A stretch of 64,000 bases of DNA, from contig DAITSJ010000005.1 of the NCBI GenBank assembly GCA_036843405.1, forward strand, positions 1 through 64,000, in the 5' to 3' direction. The position numbers and the translations under genes are program-made. Source of the stretch: DGNJ01 sp002388905 (GTDB lineage: Bacteria > Pseudomonadota > Gammaproteobacteria > Pseudomonadales > Porticoccaceae). Positions 33,466 to 41,107 of this stretch are shown piece after piece. The first letter of the stretch is position 1. Each line of letters starts with the position of its first letter. Below the pieces are notes generated by a model. That model saw nothing but the letters and a program-made list of their open reading frames with translations. It was not told where the DNA came from and searched no databases.

Positions 33466-36270
33466 ATGTTGGGCACGGCAGTCAGAAAAGTACTGGGCAA
33501 TAAAAACGACCGCGAACTCAAGCGGATGGGCAAGCTGGTCAAGAAAATCAACCAGCTCGAAGAACAGATCCAGGCCCTCGACGACGGGGCCCTGAAGGAA
33601 AAAACCGCTGAGTTCCGGGCGCGTATCGACAGCGGAGAGAGCCTCGAGGCGCTCCTGCCGGAAGCCTTTGCCGTGGTGCGCGAGGCATCCCGGCGGGTCC
33701 TCGGCCTGCGCCATTTCGATGTCCAGTTGATCGGCGGTATCGCCCTGCACGAGGGCAAGATTTCCGAAATGCGCACCGGCGAGGGCAAGACCCTGGTGGC
33801 GACCCTGGCCATTTACCTCAATGCCCTTCCCGGACGAGGTGTGCACCTGGTAACGGTCAACGACTACCTGGCCAGCCGCGACGCCCAGTGGATGGGGCCC
33901 CTGTACCGCGCCCTGGGCCTCGAAGTGGGGATTATCCAGTCCTTCAGGGGTGTCGATGCCCCCAATTCCTTCGTATACGATCCGGACGCCGGCGAGACCG
34001 GCCACCGGGTGCGGCCGGTCAGCCGCAAGGAAGCCTATGCCGCCGATATCACTTACGGCACCAACAACGAATTCGGCTTCGACTACCTGCGCGACAACAT
34101 GGCCCTGCGCCTGGAAGACAAGACCCAGCGCGGCCACGCCTTCGCCATTGTCGATGAGGTGGATTCCATTCTCATCGACGAGGCCCGCACACCCCTGATC
34201 ATTTCCGGCCAGGCCCAGGACAGCTCGGTCCTCTACAAGCGCATGAACGCCCTGGTGAAACTGCTCGAACCCGTCTCCCAGAAAGAAGGGGAGGAAGGCG
34301 ACCTGGCCGACGCCGCCGGCGACTTTGTGATCGACGAGAAAACCCGCCAGGTGGAACTCACCGAGCAGGGTCACCAGAAGGCCGAGGAGCTGCTCATCGG
34401 CGACGGCCTGCTCGAGGAAGGCGACAGTCTCTACCAGCCTGGCAATCTCAACCTGGTGCACCACGTCCACAGCGCCCTGCGCGCCCGGCACCTGTTCCAC
34501 AAGAACGTGGAGTACATCGTCCAGGGCGGGCAGGTGATCCTGATCGACGAGCACACCGGCCGCACCATGCCCGGCCGGCGCCTGTCCGAAGGGTTGCACC
34601 AGGCCATCGAGGCCAAGGAGGGGGTGGAGATCCAGAGCGAGAGCCAGACGCTGGCGTCCATCACCTTCCAGAATTACTTCCGTATCTACGACAAACTCGC
34701 CGGCATGACCGGCACCGCCGATACAGAAGCCTTTGAGTTCCAGCAGATCTACGGCCTCCAGGTGGTGGTGATTCCCACCAACCAGCCGGTACACCGGAAG
34801 GATCTGAACGACCTGGTATTCCTGACCCAGGAAGAGAAATATGAGGCGGTTATCGAGGATATCCGCTCCTGCGTCGATAAAGGCGCGCCGGTGCTCGTGG
34901 GTACCGTGTCCATCGAGACGTCCGAACTGCTCTCGGACATGCTCAAGAAGGCCGATATCGATCACCAGGTATTGAATGCCAAGTTTCACGAAAAGGAAGC
35001 CACGATCATCGCCCAGGCGGGACGGCCCGGGGCCGTAACCATTGCCACCAACATGGCGGGCCGGGGCACCGATATCGTGCTCGGGGGAAACTGGGAAGCG
35101 GAAGTGGCGGCCATGGAAAACCCCACGCCCGAACAGATCGAGAGTGCCAAGGCCGATTGGCAGGCGCGCCACGACAAGGTAATCGAGGCCGAGGGCCTGC
35201 ATGTGCTGGGCACCGAGCGACACGAGTCCCGGCGTATCGACAACCAGCTCCGGGGCCGGGCCGGCCGCCAGGGGGATCCGGGCGTATCCCGGTTCTACTT
35301 GTCCCTGGAAGATCCCCTCATGCGCCTGTTCGCCTCGGACCGGGTACGCAACATGATGCGCGCCCTGGGCATGGAACAGGGCGAGGCCATCGAGCACCGC
35401 ATGGTGTCCAACTCCATCGAAAAGGCCCAGCGCAAGGTGGAAGGCCGCAACTTCGACATGCGCAAACAGTTGCTGGAATTCGACGACGTGGCCAACGACC
35501 AGCGCCAGGTCATCTACCAGCAGCGCAACGAACTGCTGGAAGCGGAAGAGATCACGGAGATTATTGAGGCCATCCGCAACGATGTGGTGGACAACCTGAT
35601 CAGCTCCTACATTCCGCCCCAGAGCCTGGCGGAACAGTGGGACGTCGCCGCCCTGGAAGAAGCCCTGGAGACCGAACTGGGCCTGCAACTGCCCGTCGGC
35701 CAGTGGCTGGAAGAGGACAAGCGCCTGAGCGAGGAGGGCATCCGCGAACGGATCAGGGCCGCCGCCACCGATGCCTATGCGGCCAAGGCCGAGCAGATCG
35801 GGCCTGATCTGCGGGTTATCGAAAAACAGGTGATGCTCCAGGTGCTCGACAATCTCTGGAAGGAACACCTTTCCAATATGGACTACCTGCGCCAGGGCAT
35901 CGGCCTGCGCGCCTACGCCCAGAAAAACCCCAAGCAGGAATACAAGCGGGAGTCTTTTGCCCTGTTCCAGGAGATGCTCGAGAACATCAAGTACGAGACT
36001 ATCCGCTTCCTTTACCGCGTGGAGGTGCGCAGCCACGACGAAGTGGCGGAGCTGGAGCGACGCCGGCAGGAGGCCAGGGCCCGGCAGCAGATGGAATTCC
36101 AGCATGCCCAGACCAGTGCCATGGCCGCGGGCGCAGAACCGCAACCGGAAAAGCCGGCGACGCCTCCCTCGCAACCCTACGTCCGCGAGGGTGAGAAGGT
36201 GGGCCGCAACGAGCCCTGTCCGTGCGGCTCCGGCAAGAAATACAAGCACTGCCACGGGCGGTTGGCGTAA
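33466..36270 (+). CDS. secA: Preprotein translocase ATPase SecA
   Basis: The protein from ATG 33466 is 934 residues. It has a DEAD motor with EMRTGEGKTLVATL and VDEVDSILIDEARTPL, preprotein cross-linking and helical wing domains, and the C-terminal zinc motif CPCGSGKKYKHC that binds SecB and phospholipid. It drives export through SecYEG. The open frame extends to a TTG at 33448, but the conserved start MLGTAVRKVLG favours 33466. No SecM-like arrest peptide is seen upstream. Confidence 0.98.
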   Translation: MLGTAVRKVLGNKNDRELKRMGKLVKKINQLEEQIQALDDGALKEKTAEFRARIDSGESLEALLPEAFAVVREASRRVLGLRHFDVQLIGGIALHEGKISEMRTGEGKTLVATLAIYLNALPGRGVHLVTVNDYLASRDAQWMGPLYRALGLEVGIIQSFRGVDAPNSFVYDPDAGETGHRVRPVSRKEAYAADITYGTNNEFGFDYLRDNMALRLEDKTQRGHAFAIVDEVDSILIDEARTPLIISGQAQDSSVLYKRMNALVKLLEPVSQKEGEEGDLADAAGDFVIDEKTRQVELTEQGHQKAEELLIGDGLLEEGDSLYQPGNLNLVHHVHSALRARHLFHKNVEYIVQGGQVILIDEHTGRTMPGRRLSEGLHQAIEAKEGVEIQSESQTLASITFQNYFRIYDKLAGMTGTADTEAFEFQQIYGLQVVVIPTNQPVHRKDLNDLVFLTQEEKYEAVIEDIRSCVDKGAPVLVGTVSIETSELLSDMLKKADIDHQVLNAKFHEKEATIIAQAGRPGAVTIATNMAGRGTDIVLGGNWEAEVAAMENPTPEQIESAKADWQARHDKVIEAEGLHVLGTERHESRRIDNQLRGRAGRQGDPGVSRFYLSLEDPLMRLFASDRVRNMMRALGMEQGEAIEHRMVSNSIEKAQRKVEGRNFDMRKQLLEFDDVANDQRQVIYQQRNELLEAEEITEIIEAIRNDVVDNLISSYIPPQSLAEQWDVAALEEALETELGLQLPVGQWLEEDKRLSEEGIRERIRAAATDAYAAKAEQIGPDLRVIEKQVMLQVLDNLWKEHLSNMDYLRQGIGLRAYAQKNPKQEYKRESFALFQEMLENIKYETIRFLYRVEVRSHDEVAELERRRQEARARQQMEFQHAQTSAMAAGAEPQPEKPATPPSQPYVREGEKVGRNEPCPCGSGKKYKHCHGRLA

Positions 36271-36314
36271 AGAGGCCGCAAAGCAAAGGCAAGGGCGGGC
36301 TGGATACAAGCAAA

Positions 36315-36462
36315 GCGATCGCGAGCGGGGCTTGCTCCCACAGGGGTGGATCTCGGCCCGACTAAGGTGAAAGCATCGCTAGCAGGCTTGCTCCCACAGG
36401 GGTGACGTATCCCCCCAGTCGAGAGTGAAAGTATCGCGAGCAAGGCTCGCTCCCACAGGGTC
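36315..36462. repeat. Three REP-like units with a GCTCCCACAGGG core
   Basis: Three copies of a 30-35-base unit lie at about 36315-36349, 36369-36404 and 36431-36462. They share a TCGCGAGC-type palindromic part (degenerate in copy 2) and a CTTGCTCCCACAGGGG-like tail (CTCGCTCCCACAGGG in copy 3). They resemble Pseudomonas REP elements that cap transcription units. They fill the secA-argJ gap, with all copies in the same orientation. Confidence 0.75.
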
Positions 36463-36551
36463 GGATATCCCGGGCGGGCTGATGGGTTCCCGCTTCCCGG
36501 CCAGTGTGTCCGGGCCTTACTATTGGCAACCCGAATAAAACAGGAACATTC

Positions 36552-37760
36552 ATGGCAGTCGGCAAACCCACCTTCCCCGAAATGCATCCCGTGGCCGGGT
36601 TCCGGCTGGGCACCACCGCGGCGGGCATCAAGAAACCGGGCCGCAAGGACCTGGTGATCATGGCCTTCGACGAAGCCGCCACGGTGGCGGCAACCTTTAC
36701 CCGCAACGCCTTCTGCGCGGCGCCGGTGCAGATTGCCCGGGATAACCTGGTCAAGGGCAGCCCCCGTTTCCTGGTCACCAACACCGGCAACGCCAATGCC
36801 GGCACCGGCGAGCGGGGCCTGGCCGATGCCCGCCGGGTTTGCGAGGCCCTGGCGGAACTGGCCGGTTGCCGGCCGGAACAGGTGCTGCCCTACTCCACGG
36901 GCGTTATCGGCGAACCCCTGCCCGTGGAAAAAATCCTCGAGGGCCTGCCGGCGGCACTGCAAGCCTGCACCGAAGACGGCTGGCGGGATGCCGGCGAGGG
37001 CATCATGACCACCGACACCCGGCCCAAAGGCGCCAGCAGGCGTCTGTCCCTGGGGGGGAAGAGGGTCACCATTACCGGTATCGCCAAGGGCGCGGGCATG
37101 ATCAAGCCCAACATGGCCACCATGCTCGGTTATATTGCCACCGACGCCGGGGCTTCGAAACTGGAGCTGAAGCAAATGCTCACTTCCGCCATGAACCGCT
37201 CATTCAATCGCATTACCATCGATGGCGACACCTCCACCAACGACGCTGTCTCGCTGGTGGCCACGGGGTTGAGCGGGGCCGCGATCGGCGACGACAACCG
37301 GGCCGAATTCCAGGCCGCACTGGACGCGGTGTGCCGGGAGCTGGCGCAGGGGGTCATCCGGGATGGCGAGGGGGCCACCAAGTTCGTCACCGTGCAGGTG
37401 GAAGGCGGCCGTGACGGCCGGGAGGCCCTGGCGGTGGCCTATACCGTGGCGGAATCGCCGCTGGTCAAGACAGCACTGTTTGCGTCGGACCCCAACTGGG
37501 GTCGGATCCTTGCCGCCGTGGGCCGAGCCGGTTTGCACGAACTGGATGTCAACCGTGTCAGCATCTGGCTGGGCGAGGTATTGATTGCCGAGCGGGGCGG
37601 TCGCGCCGATACCTACACCGAACAAGCCGGGCAGGCGGTGATGGATGAGGAGGAAATCACCATCCGCATCCACCTGGGGCGCGGCGACGCCTCGGAAACC
37701 GTGTGGACCTCGGATCTTTCCCACGACTATGTGCGAATCAACGCCGAATACCGGACATGA
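36552..37760 (+). CDS. argJ: Bifunctional ornithine acetyltransferase / N-acetylglutamate synthase ArgJ
   Basis: The 402-residue product from ATG 36552 has the autocleavage site in KGAGMIKPNMATML, with Thr190 becoming the N-terminal nucleophile of the beta chain. It recycles the acetyl group between ornithine and glutamate in arginine synthesis. ATG 36552 fits the conserved PVAGFRLGTTAAG N-terminus; an upstream GTG (36504) adds unlike sequence. The stop overlaps the mutT ATG. Confidence 0.95.
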   Translation: MAVGKPTFPEMHPVAGFRLGTTAAGIKKPGRKDLVIMAFDEAATVAATFTRNAFCAAPVQIARDNLVKGSPRFLVTNTGNANAGTGERGLADARRVCEALAELAGCRPEQVLPYSTGVIGEPLPVEKILEGLPAALQACTEDGWRDAGEGIMTTDTRPKGASRRLSLGGKRVTITGIAKGAGMIKPNMATMLGYIATDAGASKLELKQMLTSAMNRSFNRITIDGDTSTNDAVSLVATGLSGAAIGDDNRAEFQAALDAVCRELAQGVIRDGEGATKFVTVQVEGGRDGREALAVAYTVAESPLVKTALFASDPNWGRILAAVGRAGLHELDVNRVSIWLGEVLIAERGGRADTYTEQAGQAVMDEEEITIRIHLGRGDASETVWTSDLSHDYVRINAEYRT

Positions 37761-38149
37761 AGGCCATCCACGTTGTCGCCGCCGTTATTCATTCGCCGGC
37801 AAGAGACCGGATTCTTATAGCCCGACGTCCCGACCACCTGCACCAGGGTGGACTCTGGGAGTTCCCGGGCGGCAAGGTGGATAAGGGCGAAGAAGCGCTC
37901 GCCGCTCTCAGGCGGGAGTTGCGGGAAGAAATCGCCATTGCCGTGGAAGAAGCGAGCCGGATGATGGCTGTGGAGCATCGTTACCCCGACAAAGCCGTGT
38001 ACCTGGATATATGGGAAGTGCATCGCTTCGCGGGCGAACCCCGGGGCAACGAGGGCCAGGAAATCGCCTGGGTGGCCCCGGAACGACTGGCCGATTACGC
38101 CTTTCCCGAAGCCAACCGGGCCATTGTCCGGGCCCTGATCGATCGGTGA
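37757..38149 (+). CDS. mutT: 8-oxo-dGTP diphosphatase MutT (Nudix)
   Basis: A 130-residue Nudix hydrolase with the box GGKVDKGEEALAALRRELREE and the preceding GGLWEFPGG substrate motif of MutT. It removes 8-oxo-dGTP from the nucleotide pool. The ATG overlaps the argJ stop (ATGA), so I reject the longer open frame from 37703. The argJ-mutT neighbourhood near secA is as in Pseudomonas. Confidence 0.93.
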   Translation: MKAIHVVAAVIHSPARDRILIARRPDHLHQGGLWEFPGGKVDKGEEALAALRRELREEIAIAVEEASRMMAVEHRYPDKAVYLDIWEVHRFAGEPRGNEGQEIAWVAPERLADYAFPEANRAIVRALIDR

Positions 38150-38186
38150 TCATCCCAAGTCCTGTAGGTACGCGGCGTCACGGTCT

Positions 38187-38405
38187 TCAGGCCGCATAAA
38201 GATCCCGCAAGTCCTTTTGTATTGCGCGGCGCCGGTAGGGGTTGTTAAGGATAGAAGGGGTTGCCAGGTCTACCCGCCTGCCATTCAGCAAGGCGGAGAA
38301 AGCCTCCTGTATCTCAACCATTTTGCCCAGCGAGGGGCTTCGCCCCGGTTCGAACTCCACCAGCAGGTCGATATCACTGTCAGGTCGTAAATCCCCCGCC
38401 CGCTT
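38187..38405 (-). pseudogene. MNT-type nucleotidyltransferase antitoxin, 3' fragment
   Basis: On the minus strand a frame of 72 codons runs from just after a TAG (38408-38406) to a TGA. It contains RPDSDIDLLVEFEPG, RVDLATPSILNNPYRRR and a C-terminal KDLRDLYAA, as in MNT-domain proteins of HEPN/MNT toxin-antitoxin pairs. The N-terminal GSxARG motif and any start codon are missing. The break falls where the REP-bearing repeat of small-peptide unit A begins. I infer that the repeat replaced the 5' part. No HEPN partner gene is seen. Confidence 0.6.
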
Positions 38406-38434
38406 CTAACTCCAATCCAAAACCGGCTTTTCGT

Positions 38435-38590
38435 GTGGGAGCGGCCCCTGGCCGCGAAACCACCCCAGTCGGCACCAAACTCCCGGCATGCTCGCGACAT
38501 ACCCAGCCAAACCCCCTTCCGGTGTGGGAGCGATCCTCGATCGCGATGCCACTCCCCGGCTGGCACCAAACCCCCGGCATGCTCGCGACA
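38435..38590. repeat. REP-like dimer attached to small-peptide unit A
   Basis: Two units starting GTGGGAGCG are 89 bases apart. The first carries the hairpin GCGGCC-CCT-GGCCGC, the second GCGATC-CTC-GATCGC (38530-38544). Each continues into a shared tail with GGCACCAAAC and GGCATGCTCGCGACA. The same two hairpin types recur in the arrays beside units B and D. Confidence 0.7.
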
Positions 38591-38599
38591 GAAGCAACC

Positions 38600-38626
38600 A
38601 AAAAAAAGGGAGCCAAGATGGCTCCC
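38600..38626 (-). terminator. Rho-independent terminator of small-peptide unit A
   Basis: On the minus strand GGGAGCCA-TCT-TGGCTCCC is followed by eight T residues. The stem is perfect. Confidence 0.9.
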
Positions 38627-38688
38627 GAAGTTTTTCCAGGGGGGTAGGAAAATCGTCAAAACTGTGCGCCTCGCGGGCGGCTTGGCGT
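38627..38688 (-). ncRNA. Conserved 62-nt 3' segment of small-peptide unit A
   Basis: The segment between the peptide stop codon and the terminator stem is almost unchanged in all four copies although it is not translated. Such conservation suggests an RNA function, for example a base-pairing or structural 3' UTR, or a small RNA released by processing. This is inference from the repeat comparison only. Confidence 0.3.
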
Positions 38689-38790
38689 TCAGGCTTTGCG
38701 GGCGGCCTTTTTCAGGTCGTCCCAGGCAATGGCCGAACCGATCAGGCCGGAGACCGCGAGTACCAGGTAAGTAATGGCCGGTACAATCAT
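38689..38790 (-). CDS. 33-residue membrane peptide, copy A
   Basis: I do not recognise this peptide. It starts MIVPAITYLVLAVSGLIG, forms one hydrophobic helix (about 2-23) and ends in the amphipathic basic tail WDDLKKAARKA. A GGGAGA ribosome site lies six to eight bases before the ATG, an AT-rich region with a TATTAT box (38832-38827) lies upstream, and a strong terminator lies 63 bases past the stop. The same unit occurs four times in the window, and all peptides are identical with only synonymous codon changes. Size and hydrophobicity resemble type I toxins or small membrane regulators such as CydX, but no sequence similarity is evident to me. It is flanked by toxin-antitoxin remnants. Confidence 0.75.
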   Translation of the reverse strand: MIVPAITYLVLAVSGLIGSAIAWDDLKKAARKA

Positions 38791-38826
38791 GTCTGTCTCC
38801 CTGGGTTGCGCTGTGTCGATGGGAGA

Positions 38827-38871
38827 ATAATAGGCCGGGCCAGGGGATAAATAAAATGTATTGTTTTTATC
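38827..38871 (-). promoter_or_regulatory. AT-rich upstream control region of small-peptide unit A
   Basis: All four copies keep a TATTAT box about 36 bases before the ATG and an inverted repeat ATAAAA-N8-TTTTAT (38851-38870 here). Copy B differs slightly within the spacer. The box could be the -10 element and the palindrome a regulator site or UP-like element. Confidence 0.45.
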
Positions 38872-38967
38872 TAAAGCATAAATAAAAGGAATTATATCAG
38901 CGTTGGTTGAGGCCACCCGAGTTCTCGGCTTCATCTTCTTGACTCAGTCCAAATGCCGGGAAATGGC

Positions 38968-38997
38968 TTGCGGTGCAGCCAAGGCAGAGCCTATGAT
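38968..38997 (+). promoter_or_regulatory. Putative promoter of the DUF433 gene
   Basis: TTGCGG (38968-38973) and TATGAT (38992-38997) are separated by 18 bases, and the predicted start lies about 25 bases before the DUF433 ATG. Confidence 0.45.
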
Positions 38998-39028
38998 TGC
39001 GCAAGGCTCAATGGGACTGGATGGCATC

Positions 39029-39256
39029 ATGGACTACAGGAACCGTATTACCATCGAAGCGGGCAAGCGGGGCGGTAAACCCTGTATCCGTAATATGCGT
39101 ATTACCGTTTACGATATTCTGACGATGCTGGCGGACGGCATGACGTCGGAACAGATACTGGCGGATTTTCCCGAGCTAGAGCAAGATGACATACACGCTT
39201 GCTTGAGTTTCGCCGCAGATCGTGAGCATAAGCTTTCGCCGTTGCGGGTGGCATGA
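39029..39256 (+). CDS. DUF433 family antitoxin-like protein
   Basis: The 75-residue protein has the DUF433 pattern RITIEAGKRGGKPCIRNMRITVYDILTMLADGMTSEQIL, then a C-terminal DDIHACLSFAADREH. DUF433 proteins are helix-turn-helix-like and are commonly paired with DUF5615 PIN-like proteins as a presumed toxin-antitoxin module. ATG 39029 gives the normal family length; the frame is open further upstream without support. The next gene overlaps by four bases (ATGA) and is a truncated DUF5615. Confidence 0.8.
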   Translation: MDYRNRITIEAGKRGGKPCIRNMRITVYDILTMLADGMTSEQILADFPELEQDDIHACLSFAADREHKLSPLRVA

Positions 39257-39324
39257 AACTGCTGTTGGATCAGAATCTTTCCCGTCGGCTAGTCCCTTCG
39301 CTGGAATCGCTTTATCCCGAGTGA
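39253..39324 (+). pseudogene. DUF5615 PIN-like toxin, truncated after 23 residues
   Basis: The reading frame begins MKLLLDQNLSRRLVPSLESL, the hallmark start of DUF5615 PIN-like proteins, which normally exceed 100 residues. It ends at a TGA inside the first bases of a repeat whose left end is also found beside unit D (39319 and 46196: GAGTGAAAT-AGCTGTTTAGAGCTCTATTAG). The toxin therefore seems to have been cut by the arrival of, or recombination with, that repeat, leaving the DUF433 antitoxin alone. Confidence 0.75.
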
Positions 39325-39637
39325 AATAAGCTGTTTAGAGCTCTATTAGTCGTTTGGCAGACTTGGAAAAATCCGAGCCCTCTTTGGAGTATACCAGCCG
39401 GCCAGATCAGCGAAACGATCCCCAGCGCCAAATCCCACCGGCAACGGCCCCGGCAAAACCCGAAACGCCTCTGTAGGAGCGGCCCCTGGCCGCGAAACCA
39501 CCTTCCATCGGCACTGAACCCCCGGTATGCTCGCGACATACCCCGCCAAACCCCTTCCGGTGTGGGAGCGATCCTCGATCGCGATGCCACTCCCCGGCGG
39601 GCACCAAACCCCCGGCATGCTCGCGACAGAAGCAGCC
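39319..39637. repeat. Repeat array beside small-peptide unit B with REP-like units
   Basis: The stretch starts with the GAGTGAAATAAGCTGTTTAGAGC boundary also present at 46196. It continues through units with GGAGCGGCCCCTGGCCGCGAAAC (about 39476) and GTGGGAGCGATCCTCGATCGCGAT (about 39562), and runs into the terminator of unit B. Length and order match the array at 46196-46631, which has extra units. Confidence 0.7.
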
Positions 39638-39661
39638 AAAAAAAGGAGCCAAGATGGCTCC
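39638..39661 (-). terminator. Rho-independent terminator of small-peptide unit B
   Basis: On the minus strand GGAGCCA-TCT-TGGCTCC is followed by seven T residues; the stem is one pair shorter than in copy A because a G is missing. Confidence 0.9.
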
Positions 39662-39724
39662 CGAAGTTTTTCCAGGGGGGTAGGAAAATCGTCAAAACTG
39701 TGCGCCTCGCGGGCGGCTTGGCGT

Positions 39725-39826
39725 TCAGGCTTTGCGGGCGGCCTTTTTCAGGTCGTCCCAGGCAATGGCCGAACCGATCAGGCCGGAGACCGCGAGTACC
39801 AGGTAAGTAATGGCCGGTACAATCAT
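39725..39826 (-). CDS. 33-residue membrane peptide, copy B
   Basis: The coding sequence matches copy A base for base as far as I can read. The ribosome site is AAGGAGACAG directly before the ATG. Unlike the other copies, the AT-rich upstream palindrome has a changed half (ATTACTTTTAT), and the -10-like TATTAT is retained. It lies head-on toward the truncated DUF5615 gene and divergent from higBA, whose promoter begins about 100 bases from its ATG. Confidence 0.75.
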   Translation of the reverse strand: MIVPAITYLVLAVSGLIGSAIAWDDLKKAARKA

Positions 39827-39930
39827 GTCTGTCTCCTTGGGTTGAGCTGTGTCGATGGGAGAATAATAGGTTGCGCCAAACAATAAATAAAATGTATTAC
39901 TTTTATGCTTTCCATAATCTAAAAGAATTA

Positions 39931-39959
39931 TTGAAAAGTATCTTCGCCGGGCATATATT
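39931..39959 (+). promoter_or_regulatory. Promoter of the higBA-like pair
   Basis: TTGAAA (39931-39936) and TATATT (39954-39959) have the ideal 17-base spacing and lie about 40 bases before the toxin ATG. A TACGTGTAGCGTTGTACGTC stretch just downstream contains related half-sites that could serve an autoregulating antitoxin. Confidence 0.6.
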
Positions 39960-39997
39960 ACGTGTAGCGTTGTACGTCAGGCAGGATAAACTCAGGG

Positions 39998-40276
39998 ATG
40001 ATTCAATCTTTCCGCTGCAAAGATACTCGGGCGCTTTTTGAAGGTAGGTGCCCGAAGCAATTTACAGGGATACGAAGCACAGCCGAACGCAAACTGGCGA
40101 TGCTCCATAATGCTGCCACACTGGACTTTTTGAGAAGTCCGCCGGGCAACCGCCTGGAAGCACTCAAAGGGGATAAAGCGGGGCAGTACAGTATTCGGAT
40201 CAACCGCCAGTGGCGCCTATGCTTCCGCTGGCACGATGGGAACGCCGCTGACGTGGAAATCGTCGATTATCATTGA
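39998..40276 (+). CDS. higB: HigB/RelE-type toxin
   Basis: The 92-residue protein has the HigB-like plan: MIQSFRCKDTRALFEG, a middle helix with AERKLAMLHNAATLDFL, then NRLEALKGDKAGQYSIRINRQWRLCFRW and a C-terminal VEIVDYH. These are the mRNA interferase core and basic surface of ribosome-dependent RelE/HigB toxins. It directly precedes a HigA-like antitoxin, the toxin-first order typical of higBA. The pair looks intact, unlike its neighbours. Confidence 0.88.
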   Translation: MIQSFRCKDTRALFEGRCPKQFTGIRSTAERKLAMLHNAATLDFLRSPPGNRLEALKGDKAGQYSIRINRQWRLCFRWHDGNAADVEIVDYH

Positions 40277-40291
40277 ATGCAGGAGCGAGCC

Positions 40292-40591
40292 ATGATTGAA
40301 AACAGCATGCGACCCGTGCATCCGGGTGAGGTGCTTCGGGAAGAATTTATGAAGCCTTATCGCATAACCGCCAACGGGCTGGCCCGGGCTCTTCGTGTGC
40401 CGGCCACACGTGTTCATGAAATTATTAACGAACGACGGGCAATCACGCCCGATACCGCCTTGCGTCTGGCTCGCTATTTTGGTGGTGACGCCAGGTCCTG
40501 GCTAAACCTGCAAGCCGAGTACGACCTGAAGAAAACCCGCATCGAGCACGGCGATGACATAGAGCGCGAGGTTAGCCCCCACGCTGCATAA
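40292..40591 (+). CDS. higA: HigA-type antitoxin (XRE helix-turn-helix)
   Basis: A 99-residue protein with RPVHPGEVLREEFMKPYRIT, an XRE-type helix-turn-helix (NGLARALRVPATRVHEIINERR, ITPDTALRLARYF) and a C-terminal WLNLQAEYDLKK. It should neutralise the preceding HigB and repress the shared promoter. I chose ATG 40292 because AGGAGCG precedes it; an ATG at 40277 adjoins the toxin stop without a ribosome site. Confidence 0.9.
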   Translation: MIENSMRPVHPGEVLREEFMKPYRITANGLARALRVPATRVHEIINERRAITPDTALRLARYFGGDARSWLNLQAEYDLKKTRIEHGDDIEREVSPHAA

Positions 40592-40694
40592 AGCGGTTAT
40601 GGTGTGGTTTTTGGGTTGTTGCGGCGTCTTGTTTCATCGGTAGCGCTCGCCAGCCGGTGACTTTCCAGAAGGTTTTTTGGGACGTTATTCAACC

Positions 40695-40721
40695 AAAAAA
40701 AAGGGAGCCAATGTGGCTCCC
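40695..40721 (-). terminator. Rho-independent terminator of small-peptide unit C
   Basis: On the minus strand GGGAGCCA-CAT-TGGCTCCC is followed by eight T residues. Only the loop differs from copy A. Unit C has no REP array beyond this point. Confidence 0.9.
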
Positions 40722-40783
40722 GAAGTTTTTCCAGGGGGGTAGGAAAATCGTCAAAACTGTGCGCCTCGCGGGCGGCTTGGCGT

Positions 40784-40885
40784 TCAGGCTTTGCGGGCGG
40801 CCTTTTTCAGGTCGTCCCAGGCAATGGCCGAACCGATCAGGCCGGAGACCGCGAGTACCAGATAAGTAATGGCCGGTACAATCAT
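40784..40885 (-). CDS. 33-residue membrane peptide, copy C
   Basis: The peptide is identical to copies A and B; one Tyr codon is TAT instead of TAC. AAGGAGACAG precedes the ATG. The upstream TATTAT box and the ATAAAA-N8-TTTTAT palindrome (about 40946-40965) are intact, and the conserved 3' segment and terminator follow. It lies convergent to higA, with about 100 bases between the higA stop and its terminator. Confidence 0.75.
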   Translation of the reverse strand: MIVPAITYLVLAVSGLIGSAIAWDDLKKAARKA

Positions 40886-41027
40886 GTCTGTCTCCTTGGG
40901 TTGCGCTGTGTCGATGGGAGAATAATAGGCGGGGGCAGGGAATAAATAAAATGTATTGTTTTTATCGAAGCCATTCCCTGGAGGCATGTTTTGTCTTCGT
41001 TACTGCGAAAACCCGTTCCACGCCCTG

Positions 41028-41049
41028 TTGCCGGCGGTTAAGCCGGCAA
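41028..41049. terminator. Hairpin downstream of the yacG operon
   Basis: TTGCCGGC-GGTTAA-GCCGGCAA is a perfect eight-pair stem about 60 bases past the yacG stop. No T-run follows on either strand, so termination is uncertain. Confidence 0.35.
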
Positions 41050-41107
41050 AGGTTTCACCAGGACTTTTGAGGGGTTGGTGAGGCACAGAGGGGTGGGCTG
41101 GCGGGCG

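Noticed and set aside
33034..36309. A 1091-codon open frame antisense to secA, and similar long antisense frames at 2652-4304, 7745-9574, 16286-17701 and 20726-21952
   Set aside because: They mirror well-supported genes on the plus strand, have no recognisable domains, and arise from the codon bias of GC-rich DNA.
38285..38659. A 124-codon minus-strand frame through the MNT remnant and the REP array
   Set aside because: It crosses the repeat and terminator in a frame different from the one with MNT similarity, and has no family resemblance.
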